In this document: piece after piece, positions 1 to 8,688 of the stretch
Position numbering within the stretch: the first letter of the stretch is position 1
How the letters are laid out: every line of letters begins with the position of its first letter
Assembly (NCBI GenBank): GCA_964496475.1
Contig: CAZBZS010000002.1
Coordinates: 57,009 to 121,008 of the forward strand
DNA length: 64,000 nt
Origin: JASLPR01 sp964496475
Lineage (GTDB): Bacteria; Chloroflexota; UBA11872; VXNJ01
Reading direction: 5' to 3'
Translations under genes and position numbers: made by a program
Notes under the pieces: generated by a model
What the model was told of the DNA's origin: nothing
The model's input: only the letters and a program-made list of their open reading frames with translations
Database searches by the model: none

Positions 1-104
1 GGCGGCAGCGCTACCGCCAGGAAAATCCATCCTCCCAGCCAAAACGCCACGGCAAGTATGTGGATCACCCGCGACAAGGTCCAGATGAAGAGGTTTGGCG
101 CCAT
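1..104 (-). CDS. CopD-like membrane protein, N-terminal fragment
   Basis: Reading the minus strand from an ATG at 104 gives an open frame that runs off the window start. The 34 visible residues begin MAPNLFIWTLSRVIHILAVA and continue as a hydrophobic helix containing FWLGGWIFL. A His followed by a Trp-Leu-Gly-Gly helix is typical of the CopD family (copper resistance D or related membrane proteins), but such short helices also occur in other small membrane families. I see no strong ribosome binding site. The gene is transcribed out of the window and is separated from the glycosidase gene by about 160 bases with no evident feature. The protein class (membrane) is fairly safe; the family is a guess. 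Confidence 0.5.
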   Translation of the reverse strand, partial: MAPNLFIWTLSRVIHILAVAFWLGGWIFLAVALP

Positions 105-263
105 CCCGGCAAGCTACAGGATGCCGGCCTCGGTCTTCAATCGACCTCTCGCATCCTAGTGCGATATGCCGACGAGAAATTTACGATGGCTTACCCAGAC
201 CTCCGAGGTAGCGTCTTTGAGGAGTCTGCTGAGTCGAACCGTACCCCCAGCCAGCCTCCGTCC

Positions 264-2189
264 TCAACCAGCATCGACTGACTCGCGCTGTTTCCTGATC
301 CATAATGTCATTTCTGATTCGCCCCGGTTGCCCCAGGCAAAAAAAGGGATTGCCGTCAGCGGTACCTGCTTTCGTCGCCGGCGTGGCGCGTCAATACTGC
401 TGTACAAATCATTCCATGGATCTGTAGGAGCGCTTCCCTCACCCACCAGCGCCACTGCGTCCTTCACAGGCCCTGTGAAGGAGACTTCACGCAGGAAAGC
501 ACCGCCCGCGCCGACCCGCAGACCCACGTCCCTGACCGCCACACCCGGGTTGTCCACACTTTCGAGGCAGTAGACAAGTGGACCTCTCTTCAACACCACC
601 GACTCCCTCGCCTCAACAACCCGGGGATTAGCCACCAGCGCTTCCGGTGGCATACGTAAACCGAGTTCTACCGAGTCGCTCGAAGACCAGCGCCGTCGCA
701 GTTCCGCGTAACCTTTGCGTGGCGTGACAGTTATGTCTTGCCCATTAACCGACATTGTCGGGTTCTGGCACCACCCGGGAATCCGGAAGAAAAGCGAGAA
801 TTCCCGGTGGTGCTCAGGCTCCACCTCGATTTTCACTTTCCCGTCCCACGGATACCGGGTGGAGACCTTCAGCCGGACCGACATGCCGTCGTCTAAATAC
901 CAGTTAAGTTCATTTGCGGCATATTGATGAACCCATAGTCCCGCCTCACTCGATCCGTAGAAGTAGCCGGGTAATTGGGCCAGAGTTCGGGCCAGATTTG
1001 GCGGGCAGCAGGCCACCCGCTCGAAAAACCAAGGTTGTCGTACCCGGGATCCAAGAGTCGTGTGTCGGTCCTGTTCCGCCCAGGGGCCCGCTGTATTTCT
1101 GCCGTAACAAGCGTGTGGCACGTCATAAAAAAAGCTGTCACCGCTCAATCCGACGCCCGCGAGCACGCTGTTGTACATACACAATTCCATCAAATCAGCG
1201 AATCTGCCGTCGCCCTCGAATCCCAGCATCCTCCAATTCCACATCAACGAACCGATTGCAGCGCACGTCTCCGCGTAGGAGTTCTCGTGAGGCAGTTCGA
1301 ACTTGCGCCCGAATGATTCCGTTCGCATGCGTCCGCCGACCGCCCCTGTGACGTACATCTTGGATTCGACCATGCTGCGCCAGAGTCGTTCAAGCGCCTC
1401 CCGATAGGGATCCTCCCCGGTTTCCGCGTACAGGTCGGCCATCCCGGCGGCGAAGAAAGTCGCCTTGACAGCATGCCCGCTGATCGCGCTCATCTCGGCG
1501 CCGCCGGCTGCATCCACGAAGAACCGAGCGGTATCCAGGTAGAGTTGCTCGCCGGCTTCCCGATACATTTCCACGAGCGCCATTTCGATCTCCGGATGAC
1601 CGGGACGGCCCTCGTTTCGGCCAGGGCCAAATTCGGTTGCCACCTGGTCGGCCAGACGTTGCGCCACCTCGAAAAGCCGCTTGCTGCCGGTCGCTCGGCG
1701 GTGCGCTATCGCTGCCTGGAACAGATGTCCGGCCGCAAACAACTCGTGCTTAATAACCGGGTCTTGCCATCGTTTTTCAGGACGATCGGGTCGTATCGTA
1801 AGGCCGATATATCCGTCGTCAAATTGCGCCTTTTCGATCAGGTCGATCGCGATCTCAACCATCGTGGCGAGTTCGGGGGACTGCTTGCTCACCAGAGTTG
1901 TGACGGCAGCTTCGATCCACTTGTACAGTCGGGCTTCGCCCGCGAAGCGGACCTCGTTCGCGAACGCATCCGGGTCATGCGCTTTCTTGAAACGCTCGAA
2001 CATACCCTCTCGTTCGAGCTGCGCGAACGTGTGCTCCAAGGTCACCTGCGCGTTTACGGATAACCGATCGTTCCAGAAGCCGGGCAGCAGGTTGACCGCA
2101 CCCACCGCCACCGGTCGCAGCCGAACGTGCGGACTATTTCGTGTATCAACCACGATGCCGCGAGGGGTGGCATCTACCCCGGTCGGCAC
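264..2189 (-). CDS. Glycoside hydrolase family 127-like beta-L-arabinofuranosidase
   Basis: The 641-residue protein matches the GH127 (DUF1680) pattern over its full length: an (alpha/alpha)6 barrel followed by beta-sandwich domains. GH127 enzymes release terminal beta-L-arabinofuranose from plant-type glycans using a zinc-bound cysteine nucleophile. The expected metal and nucleophile set is present: Glu307 and Cys309 in YAETCAAIG, and Cys394-Cys395 in VACCPPNLA. There is no signal peptide, so it probably acts in the cytoplasm on imported oligosaccharides. It is divergently oriented to the sulfatase at 2352, with a shared 162-base upstream region, which suggests joint use on a sulfated or plant/algal substrate. 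The exact sugar specificity cannot be read from sequence; related GH families (GH146, GH142) share this fold. Confidence 0.88.
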   Translation of the reverse strand: MPTGVDATPRGIVVDTRNSPHVRLRPVAVGAVNLLPGFWNDRLSVNAQVTLEHTFAQLEREGMFERFKKAHDPDAFANEVRFAGEARLYKWIEAAVTTLVSKQSPELATMVEIAIDLIEKAQFDDGYIGLTIRPDRPEKRWQDPVIKHELFAAGHLFQAAIAHRRATGSKRLFEVAQRLADQVATEFGPGRNEGRPGHPEIEMALVEMYREAGEQLYLDTARFFVDAAGGAEMSAISGHAVKATFFAAGMADLYAETGEDPYREALERLWRSMVESKMYVTGAVGGRMRTESFGRKFELPHENSYAETCAAIGSLMWNWRMLGFEGDGRFADLMELCMYNSVLAGVGLSGDSFFYDVPHACYGRNTAGPWAEQDRHTTLGSRVRQPWFFERVACCPPNLARTLAQLPGYFYGSSEAGLWVHQYAANELNWYLDDGMSVRLKVSTRYPWDGKVKIEVEPEHHREFSLFFRIPGWCQNPTMSVNGQDITVTPRKGYAELRRRWSSSDSVELGLRMPPEALVANPRVVEARESVVLKRGPLVYCLESVDNPGVAVRDVGLRVGAGGAFLREVSFTGPVKDAVALVGEGSAPTDPWNDLYSSIDAPRRRRKQVPLTAIPFFAWGNRGESEMTLWIRKQRESVDAG

Positions 2190-2351
2190 GGTTAATCTCC
2201 TTTCTCAGAGCTGCGTCGCCATCAAGCGTAGACGCCCGCCGCCACTAGTTCTAGCAAGCCTGTCCAACGCGAGCCCCCTTCAGGGCCCGATGCAGAACTC
2301 AACTGGATTTGTCACAATGGCTGTGATCTCCAGACTCCCGGAGCGCCTCGT

Positions 2352-3653
2352 ATGACGAACGACTTCCCCAACATCGTCTTGATTCACTGCCACGACCTGG
2401 GTGATTTCTTCGGCTGCTACCCGGGAAACAGCGCCATCACGCCGGCGCTCGATACGCTCGCTTCGCAAGGTGCTGTACTCGACAATCATTTTGCCTCCGC
2501 GCCGCAGTGCAGTCCGTCGCGCGCCAGCATGATGACCGGCCTTGCACCGCATCGCCACGGGCTGATGGGACTTCAAAATCGGGGCGTCTGGAATATGGAT
2601 TCCAGCGTCCCAACCCTTGCCACCCTGTTGCGCGATCTCGGTTACCAAACGGCAAGTTTCGGCACCTGGCACATCAGCACCGATCTGAAGTCGCACGGCA
2701 TCGATGAGTGGGATGAGACCGCAATTTGCGAAGAGGCTACCGCAACCACCCTTAATTTCTTACGTGACCGGGACTCCGCGTCGCCGTTGTTCCTCCTCGT
2801 CGGTTTCTTCGAACCACACAGGGAGTACACCGACCGCTGGGATGACCTACAAGACGCTTCAGGCCTCCGGATTCCGCCTTACCTGCCCGACATCCCCGAA
2901 ACCCGTGAGGAGATGAGTCGCTTTTACGGAGATCTGAGCCGGTTAGATCGTTGCGTCGGCCAGATTCTCGCTTGCCTGGATGAGGACGGCATTCGGGATG
3001 ACACAATCCTCATCTTCACCACGGACCACGGAATCGCGATGCCGCTGGCGAAGGGCACACTTTACGACCCCGGCATAAGGATCGGCGCCATCCTCCGCTG
3101 CCCTGGACGCATCGACGCTGGCTCGCACTTTTCACAGTTGACGAGCAACGTCGATATGCTCCCTACAATCATGGAGGCTGTCGGTGCCGGCACCCGGACC
3201 CCGGCCGATCTGGATGGAATCAGCTTCTGGGGCGCCCTGACCGGGGGCGACGGCCTCAAGCGCGACACCGTGCTCGCTGAGATGACCTGGCATGACTTTT
3301 ACGAGCCCATGCGCGCTATTCGCACCGCTCGCCACAAGTTGATCCACAATTTCGAGGTTCGTGACGGCCTTCAGGTGGCCGCGGACATCCGGCGTTCACC
3401 GATTATCCCGCACATGCGCTGGCAGCTCCGCGACTGGAAGCGGCCGGAGTTGGAACTCTACGACCTCGAATCCGACCCGCAAGAGCGCCGCAACCTTGCC
3501 GGAGACCCGTCGGCCGCTGATATCGAAGCGGGGCTAAACGCGCGGCTGAACCAATATCTTCAGTCCACAGACGACCCTATCTTGGCAGGTCCCGTCGACA
3601 TTTCCGACGCCTATCATGATTTCATCGTACGTGCGCCCGCCGGGCTACCGTAA
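2352..3653 (+). CDS. Type I (formylglycine) sulfatase
   Basis: This is a 433-residue S1-family sulfatase that hydrolyses a sulfate ester, most likely on a carbohydrate. The activation motif CSPSR (Cys53) followed by ASMMTG is the signature that is converted to formylglycine. The N-terminal metal site reads HCHDLG rather than the usual ADDLG, a variant known in heparan-N-sulfatase-like subgroups. The second metal site is TTDHG at about residue 225, followed by the Lys of AKGTLYDPG. The C-terminal subdomain contains the typical LYDLESDPQERRNLA segment. No signal peptide is visible, so it appears cytoplasmic. It is divergent from the GH127-like gene, and the dehydrogenases downstream may process the released sugar. 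The maturation enzyme is not in the window. Confidence 0.92.
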   Translation: MTNDFPNIVLIHCHDLGDFFGCYPGNSAITPALDTLASQGAVLDNHFASAPQCSPSRASMMTGLAPHRHGLMGLQNRGVWNMDSSVPTLATLLRDLGYQTASFGTWHISTDLKSHGIDEWDETAICEEATATTLNFLRDRDSASPLFLLVGFFEPHREYTDRWDDLQDASGLRIPPYLPDIPETREEMSRFYGDLSRLDRCVGQILACLDEDGIRDDTILIFTTDHGIAMPLAKGTLYDPGIRIGAILRCPGRIDAGSHFSQLTSNVDMLPTIMEAVGAGTRTPADLDGISFWGALTGGDGLKRDTVLAEMTWHDFYEPMRAIRTARHKLIHNFEVRDGLQVAADIRRSPIIPHMRWQLRDWKRPELELYDLESDPQERRNLAGDPSAADIEAGLNARLNQYLQSTDDPILAGPVDISDAYHDFIVRAPAGLP

Positions 3654-3693
3654 TCGCGGCTGTGTGTAAATCCGAGATGGAAAAGGTGACTCG

Positions 3694-3873
3694 ATGACAG
3701 CATTCAGATCCTGCACCGTTATCGGTGCGGGCTTCATGGGGCCACAGATCGCCGTCGCCCTGGCCGCCTGCGCCGAAAGGGTCCGGCTCTACGACACCGA
3801 CTCCCCGCTTCTGGCGCTGATAAATCAGCCTACCGAATGCACACCTGTTCCACCCGCGGGCGTTTCCCCCTGA
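3694..3873 (+). pseudogene. N-terminal stub of a 3-hydroxyacyl-CoA dehydrogenase-like gene
   Basis: An ATG at 3694 opens 59 codons ending in TGA. The first about 45 residues (starting MTAFRSCTVIGAGFMGPQIA) align without gaps to the N-terminus of the intact dehydrogenase at 6688 (MSVFRTSTVVGLGLVGPQIA), including the NAD-binding GxGxxG loop and the following Tyr-Asp. After residue 45 the similarity stops and the sequence turns into Pro/Ser-rich filler. The rest of the roughly 320-residue enzyme is missing. The fragment therefore looks like a duplicated gene that lost its 3' part. It could still be transcribed with the sulfatase upstream, but a functional product is unlikely. Confidence 0.75.
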
Positions 3874-4123
3874 CCCGTTGCCTTCGACGTTCTGCCTCCA
3901 CCGCTTGTCTCAATGCCGATCCGCCTTCTCCCCGCCCTGCCTTTCCAACCGTGCGTCGTTCCGCCGCCACCCTGAACTTGATGATCGCAAGCAGCAAGTC
4001 GGCCCGTTCACTAGTAGAACTCCGGGTTCAACAAGAAGGGGACATCGAAGGCGTGCGTTAGGCCATTCCTATAATCTCCACCAGTCACCGCGCTGCTGGC
4101 TTTGAGCCCATAGGGAGGGTGCC
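3874..4123 (+). other. Non-coding stretch after the dehydrogenase stub
   Basis: This 250-base stretch sits between the truncated dehydrogenase and the first MDR gene. Small open frames exist, but none shows recognisable homology or a ribosome binding site, and it does not match the missing part of the stub. It ends in a good Shine-Dalgarno (agggagg) ahead of the ATG at 4124. Confidence 0.5.
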
Positions 4124-5194
4124 ATGGAGATCCGTCGGATACTCGTTCGTGCCAAGCGCGACGTTGTTTTGGAAACGGTCGAGATTCCAGAGCAGCCGCG
4201 ACTAGGCGAGGTTCTCATCGAGACGGAAAAGACTTTCATCAGCGCTGGTACCGAGCTGGCGAATTACACAGCTCTCGACCCAACCGTCTCGACCCCTGGT
4301 TCCTGGAACTCATATCCTTGGCCTTCTGGGTACGCAAACGCGGGTCGGGTAGTGGCTATTGGCGAGGAGATCGAGGGGTTGGAGGCGGGCGACCGCGTTT
4401 TCACCTTCGGCAAGCACGCGTCTCGCCATTACGCCAACCTGCTCGATCCCAGCGCCATCGCGACGCAAGTTCAAGGAAATGAGCGCGGCGCGACCAGCGA
4501 CATGGTCGTCAAGATCCCCGATGGCGTAAGCAGCGAGGATGCCGCCGCCGCGCGCATGGCAGGCGTCGCCATCACCGCCCTCCGCGTCAGCACCGCTCAG
4601 GCCGGGGATTGGGTCGTTGTATTCGGACTCGGGATGGTCGGCAATCTGGCGGCTCAGTATTTCACGATCCAGGGCTGCAATGTGATCGGTGTCGATCCGA
4701 TGCTGGCCAGGCGCTGTCTCGCCCAAGAAGTCGGTGTCGAGCACGTAGTCGGCGGCTCTCCCGAAGAAACACTGGCGGCGATCCTCGAACTGACCGCGGG
4801 CCGCGGAGCGGACACCGCCATCGACGCCGTCGGCGATTCCCTGGTGGTCAAGCAGGCCGGCCAGGTTGCGGCCCATGCAGGGGAGGTCATCATCCTGGGC
4901 TCGCCCAGGGAGCAGCATGACGGGAATCTAACCTCCCTGATCCGACCCGTACACTGGGACTTCGTTCAATTCAAAGGCGCACTCGAGTGGCAGTTCCCCC
5001 GTTATCCGATTCGAGGACAGCGCCATTCAATCTACTCAAACATCCGCACTTATCTCGAGCTGATGGCGCGCGGAAAGTTGAACCTCGGCAAGCTGATCTC
5101 GCACAGGATGCGCCCCGATGAAATCGAATCCGCGTACGAAAATCTGCTTAACGACAAAGAGCATTACTGGGGCGTCATTCTCGATTGGACCTAG
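4124..5194 (+). CDS. Zinc-independent MDR-family dehydrogenase, copy 1
   Basis: This 356-residue protein is a medium-chain dehydrogenase/reductase. The N-terminal GroES-like half contains ISAGTELANYTAL, a signature of sugar-type MDR enzymes that lack the catalytic Cys/His zinc ligands. The Rossmann half has GLGMVG at residues 168-173 followed by the acidic turn GVDP that favours NAD(H). It ends with HRMRPDEIESAYENLLNDKE, typical of the family tail. It probably oxidises a hydroxyl of a sugar or sugar acid. A strong Shine-Dalgarno (agggagg) precedes the ATG. It is 62 bases upstream of a close paralogue at 5257, and remnants of a third copy follow, so the cluster grew by tandem duplication. The substrate is unknown. 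Confidence 0.85.
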   Translation: MEIRRILVRAKRDVVLETVEIPEQPRLGEVLIETEKTFISAGTELANYTALDPTVSTPGSWNSYPWPSGYANAGRVVAIGEEIEGLEAGDRVFTFGKHASRHYANLLDPSAIATQVQGNERGATSDMVVKIPDGVSSEDAAAARMAGVAITALRVSTAQAGDWVVVFGLGMVGNLAAQYFTIQGCNVIGVDPMLARRCLAQEVGVEHVVGGSPEETLAAILELTAGRGADTAIDAVGDSLVVKQAGQVAAHAGEVIILGSPREQHDGNLTSLIRPVHWDFVQFKGALEWQFPRYPIRGQRHSIYSNIRTYLELMARGKLNLGKLISHRMRPDEIESAYENLLNDKEHYWGVILDWT

Positions 5195-5256
5195 CCATCC
5201 ACCGCCGTCGGGGTTGGCAGGGTATTTGGCAAGCGCATCGCCTGGAGGAAGGCAAT

Positions 5257-6366
5257 ATGGAAGTACAGCGGGTACTGGTACCGACAAAAAATGAAGTGTT
5301 CCTGGAAACCATCGAAGTCCCGGACGAGCCCGCGCCCGGCGCAGTGTTGATAAAAACCGCCGCGACCTTCATTAGTGCCGGCACCGAGCTGGCCAACTAC
5401 ACTGCGCTCAGCAGCACTGTCTGGGAGCCTGGGAACTGGAACTCGTATCCGTGGGACTCTGGCTACTCCAATGTCGGTCACATAATCGCCATAGGTGAGG
5501 GAGTCGAAGGCTTCGAAGTTGGCGATCACGTTTTTTGTTACGGCCGCCACGCTTCCCACCTGCACGTACGTCCATTCGCACCCGGTGCCGGTGAGAACGA
5601 TGTCGATCACCTCTTGGTAAAGGTTCCGGATGGCATCGACTCGGCTACCGCCGCTACAGCCCGGATGGCTGTTGTGGCCATGAATGGCTTGGTGCAAAGT
5701 TCCGTCCGACTCAACGACTGGGTAGCCGTCTTCGGACTTGGCTGCGTCGGCAATTTCTGCTCCCAGTTCTTCCAGTTGGCCGGCGCCCGGGTGATAGGCG
5801 TCGATCCGGTTGCCACCCGGCGCAATCTCGCGCGCAGGGTCGGAATCAAGACCGTACTTGGCGACGAACCAGATAGGGTTTCCGAGCAGATACTCGAGTT
5901 GACCGGCTCCGACCCGGTGATCGAAGTCGATTCGGTTGGGCTATCGAGTACAGTCCGCCGGATGATCCGCGGCCCCGGAGCGCGAATTACCGTGGACGCC
6001 GTCGGGCACTCGGGAGTCATCGACCAGGCCGCACAACTGACAGCGCCGTGGGGCCAGCTTGTCATCCTGGGCAGCCCGCGGGCCCCCTATGAAGGTAATT
6101 TCACGCCGTTAACCGAACGCATCCATTTCGCCCACATCGAAATTTGCGGCGCACTCGAGTGGTTAACTCCCACTCTCCCAGTACCCAGCGCAAGCTACTC
6201 AATCGTCGAAAACATCCACACAATCCATGACCTTATCAAGCGTGGCCTCCTCAACGTGGATGCACTTATCTCCCACCGAATAAACCCCGCCGATATCAAG
6301 CAGGCCTACGAAGGGCTGTTGAACGACAAGGAGACCTACCATGGCGTCATACTCGACTGGTCTTAG
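5257..6366 (+). CDS. Zinc-independent MDR-family dehydrogenase, copy 2
   Basis: This 369-residue paralogue of the gene at 4124 shares the ISAGTELANYTAL signature (residues 39-51) and an NAD-binding loop GLGCVG (160-165). The ATG at 5257 is chosen because ggaggaa lies just upstream; the frame is open further 5' but that part only overlaps the previous gene. Compared with copy 1 it carries about 20 extra residues in the Rossmann half, where two consecutive segments resemble each other (VIEVDSVGLSS at 221-231 and RITVDAVGHSG at 243-253). This looks like a small internal tandem duplication. It is probably co-transcribed with copy 1 and acts on a related sugar alcohol or acid. Activity of the duplicated form is unproven. 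Confidence 0.84.
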   Translation: MEVQRVLVPTKNEVFLETIEVPDEPAPGAVLIKTAATFISAGTELANYTALSSTVWEPGNWNSYPWDSGYSNVGHIIAIGEGVEGFEVGDHVFCYGRHASHLHVRPFAPGAGENDVDHLLVKVPDGIDSATAATARMAVVAMNGLVQSSVRLNDWVAVFGLGCVGNFCSQFFQLAGARVIGVDPVATRRNLARRVGIKTVLGDEPDRVSEQILELTGSDPVIEVDSVGLSSTVRRMIRGPGARITVDAVGHSGVIDQAAQLTAPWGQLVILGSPRAPYEGNFTPLTERIHFAHIEICGALEWLTPTLPVPSASYSIVENIHTIHDLIKRGLLNVDALISHRINPADIKQAYEGLLNDKETYHGVILDWS

Positions 6367-6405
6367 GCAGGTCGCGATAGTGTATAAGGAGGGATCTCAT
6401 TAAAC

Positions 6406-6605
6406 GTGAGGCAGGCATTCATCCATGGGTTCGCCATTGCGGGACTTGGCGATGTTCAGGTTTTGGATCGTCCGGCTCGGAGCGAGCACTGGTGAAGATG
6501 GAATACCCCCTATTCGTCCACCGTCGGCCGCCTACGCGGGTCGGTTATGGGTACGAAGCGCTGGACCGTGACAAGAACCGCTATGTTGGTGCCGTCCTCG
6601 ACAGG
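6406..6605 (+). pseudogene. Internally deleted third MDR dehydrogenase copy
   Basis: A strong Shine-Dalgarno (aaggaggg, 6386-6393) precedes a GTG at 6406 that opens 29 codons and then stops at 6493-6495. The peptide resembles an MDR N-terminus (GDVQVLDRPA after a FIHG start). Directly after, in another frame (6501-6605), the translation LFVHRRPPTRVGYGYEALDR, then DKNRYVGAVLD, aligns without gaps over about 31 residues with the C-terminus of copy 2 (LISHRINPADIKQAYEGLLN, then DKETYHGVILD). Only the two ends of the gene remain, joined after loss of about 300 codons. It is a dead gene. The rest of the 321-base gap between copy 2 and the gene at 6688 holds nothing else I can identify. Confidence 0.68.
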
Positions 6606-6687
6606 CACCACGAATCAGTTCTCCACCGGGGAGCTCAATTTCTGACCGCACAAGTTCATCTGTCCAAGTGAATCTGAAGGACAGATA

Positions 6688-7677
6688 GTGAGCGTATTTA
6701 GGACATCTACGGTGGTGGGACTCGGACTGGTTGGTCCGCAGATCGCAGTGGTCTTGGCTCAGGGCAGCGAGCGCTTGCAAGTGTACGACCGGGATCCCGC
6801 AGTCGCGCAACGCGCCATCAACAACATGCGCGACTACGTGGCCGAAATCGCCCGACACGATCTCCTGATCGGGAATCCAGATGATGTACTGGCACGGATC
6901 CAGGTAGCGTCCACGTTGGATGAAGCTGTCATCGGTACCGAGTTTGTGCTAGAGGCGATCTCTGAGAATCTCGAAACCAAGCAGGAGCTTTATCGGGAAC
7001 TCGATCGGATTAGTCCACCCGAGGTCACCATCGCCAGCAACACTTCCACCATTCCCATCCGTCACATGGCGGAGGTCTGCGTTCATCCTGAGCGGGTCGT
7101 CGGTAGCCATTTCTATCTACCGGCGCATATTCTGCCCCTGGTGGAAGTCATCAAGCATCCCCACGTCGACGAAGAGCATGTATCGCGTACATATGAAGCC
7201 TGGGTGGCGATGGGAAAAGTGCCCATTCTGGTCAACATCGATATCGTCGGATTTGTAGCCAATCGGCTGCAACATTCTCTCACCCGCCAGGCCATCGAAT
7301 TGGCGGTCGATGGAGTGGCCAGCGTAGAGGATATCGACAATGCCGTGCGATTCAGTTTTGCCGCCCGGTTCCTTTCACTGGGCCCTCTCGCCAGTCGCGA
7401 TCTGGGCGGTATCAAGAACCATGCCAAAGTGGCCAGTTACCTATACCACGAGCTCGACTCAGACGGCGACACTGCCGTCCGTCGGCTGCAAGAAATGTCC
7501 GATCGGGGAGACGACGGCCTCCGCACGCTCAAAGGGTTTTACGATTGGGAGGGCGATCCCGAGGAGCTGCGCAGTTACCACTACGAGCGGATGATCGAGC
7601 AAACAAAACGTCTACGGGAAATTGGCGGTATCCGCACGAGTCTTGCGCCATCTAAGGATGGCGCCGCAGATGATTAG
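6688..7677 (+). CDS. 3-hydroxyacyl-CoA dehydrogenase family protein (gulonate dehydrogenase-like)
   Basis: The 329-residue protein has the two-domain layout of this family. An N-terminal NAD-binding domain carries GLGLVG at residues 11-16. The catalytic set lies at the expected spacing: Ser in ASNTST (117-120), His141 in GSHFYLP, Glu153 in LVEV and Asn192 in FVANR. Its length of about 320-330 is closer to lambda-crystallin/L-gulonate 3-dehydrogenases than to beta-oxidation enzymes, and a sugar-acid substrate suits the neighbouring glycosidase, sulfatase and MDR genes. It starts with GTG after a gaagga site. A truncated paralogue lies 3 kb upstream. The enzyme class is secure; the substrate is inferred from context. 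Confidence 0.83.
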   Translation: MSVFRTSTVVGLGLVGPQIAVVLAQGSERLQVYDRDPAVAQRAINNMRDYVAEIARHDLLIGNPDDVLARIQVASTLDEAVIGTEFVLEAISENLETKQELYRELDRISPPEVTIASNTSTIPIRHMAEVCVHPERVVGSHFYLPAHILPLVEVIKHPHVDEEHVSRTYEAWVAMGKVPILVNIDIVGFVANRLQHSLTRQAIELAVDGVASVEDIDNAVRFSFAARFLSLGPLASRDLGGIKNHAKVASYLYHELDSDGDTAVRRLQEMSDRGDDGLRTLKGFYDWEGDPEELRSYHYERMIEQTKRLREIGGIRTSLAPSKDGAADD

Positions 7678-7725
7678 CGCTGGAGACCACCGCAATATGA
7701 CAGGACTTACCAGGAACTGGCTTCC

Positions 7726-8670
7726 GTGAATCGACGCCAATTCGGAAATTCGGATCTACAAATTTCGACGATCGGCCTCGGCTGTGTACCACTCGGAGAC
7801 ATCGAAAAGGTACCCACCGTTGATGATGCCGTCGCCATAATGCGAGCCGCCCTTGAATCGGGCATCAACTTCTTTGATACCGCCCCGCTCTACGGCAACA
7901 GTGAGTCGGAGCGCCGGGTCGGGGCGGCGTTGCGCGAGTGCAAAGACGCGATCCCCACGGATTTTGTATTGAATACCAAGGTCGGGTACCGGCCGGAACC
8001 GTTCGATTACGGGTCCGAGGAACAGACGCTAGCCTGCGTGGAGGAAAGCCTGCGTCTTCTCGGAGTAGATTATCTTCCCATGATTCACATCCATGACGTA
8101 CAGCACTCGGATTTACCCACTGTCATGAAGGGGGCAAGAAAGGCGCTGCACCGGCTTCAAGCGGAAGGGGTGGTCGGAATGGTCGGTGTGGCGGCCGGAC
8201 CGATTGCTATGATGATCGAGTACGTGGAAACCGGTGAGTTCGACTCCATCCTGACCCACAACCGGTACACGTTGCTGGACCAGCCTGCTGATTCATTGAT
8301 CGCCCGTGCTACCGAACTCGGACTCGGCGTAATCAACGGCGCGCCGTTCTCGTCAGGACTCCTGGCTCGGCCTCTCGACCGGTCGGCAACCTACATCTAC
8401 CGCGAGGCGGATCCCGGGGCGCTCGCCAGAGCTGCTCGAATTTATGAGATTTGCCAGCAGCATGGCGTTTCAACCGTCGCCGCGGCTATCCAGTTCTCTA
8501 CCCGTGACGACCGTATTCACACAACGATCATGGGGGCGGCTTCCCCAGAACAGATTCGTCAGTCATCCACATCGCTCTCTGAGACTATGCCCGTCGAAAT
8601 TTGGGCCGAGTTTCGACGGGATGCGCCGCCGAAGAAAACCGACGATATACGGGGGCTTCGCGATAAGTAG
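7726..8670 (+). CDS. Aldo/keto reductase, sugar-dehydrogenase type
   Basis: This 314-residue TIM-barrel NAD(P)-dependent oxidoreductase has the full catalytic tetrad: Asp51 and Tyr56 in FFDTAPLYGNSESE, Lys85 in LNTKVGY and His121 in MIHIHD. The C-terminal cofactor region (ARAARIYEICQQHGVS, then TTIMGAASPEQI) matches D-threo-aldose/L-fucose dehydrogenase-type members. It starts with GTG about 50 bases after the preceding dehydrogenase and closes the presumed catabolic operon. It probably oxidises a free aldose (for example fucose or arabinose) to the lactone. The next gene converges on it, separated by a GC-rich inverted repeat. The family is certain; the specificity is not. Confidence 0.88.
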   Translation: MNRRQFGNSDLQISTIGLGCVPLGDIEKVPTVDDAVAIMRAALESGINFFDTAPLYGNSESERRVGAALRECKDAIPTDFVLNTKVGYRPEPFDYGSEEQTLACVEESLRLLGVDYLPMIHIHDVQHSDLPTVMKGARKALHRLQAEGVVGMVGVAAGPIAMMIEYVETGEFDSILTHNRYTLLDQPADSLIARATELGLGVINGAPFSSGLLARPLDRSATYIYREADPGALARAARIYEICQQHGVSTVAAAIQFSTRDDRIHTTIMGAASPEQIRQSSTSLSETMPVEIWAEFRRDAPPKKTDDIRGLRDK

Positions 8671-8688
8671 GCTCCCGGTCGGAGCGGA

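Noticed and set aside
4310..4918. 202-residue minus-strand frame opposite the first MDR gene
   Set aside because: It mirrors a well supported gene and carries no recognisable domain.
6493..6495. In-frame TGA in the MDR remnant as a selenocysteine codon (selB is in the window)
   Set aside because: The sequence after the TGA in that frame is not MDR-like; homology continues only in another frame, so this is decay, not recoding.
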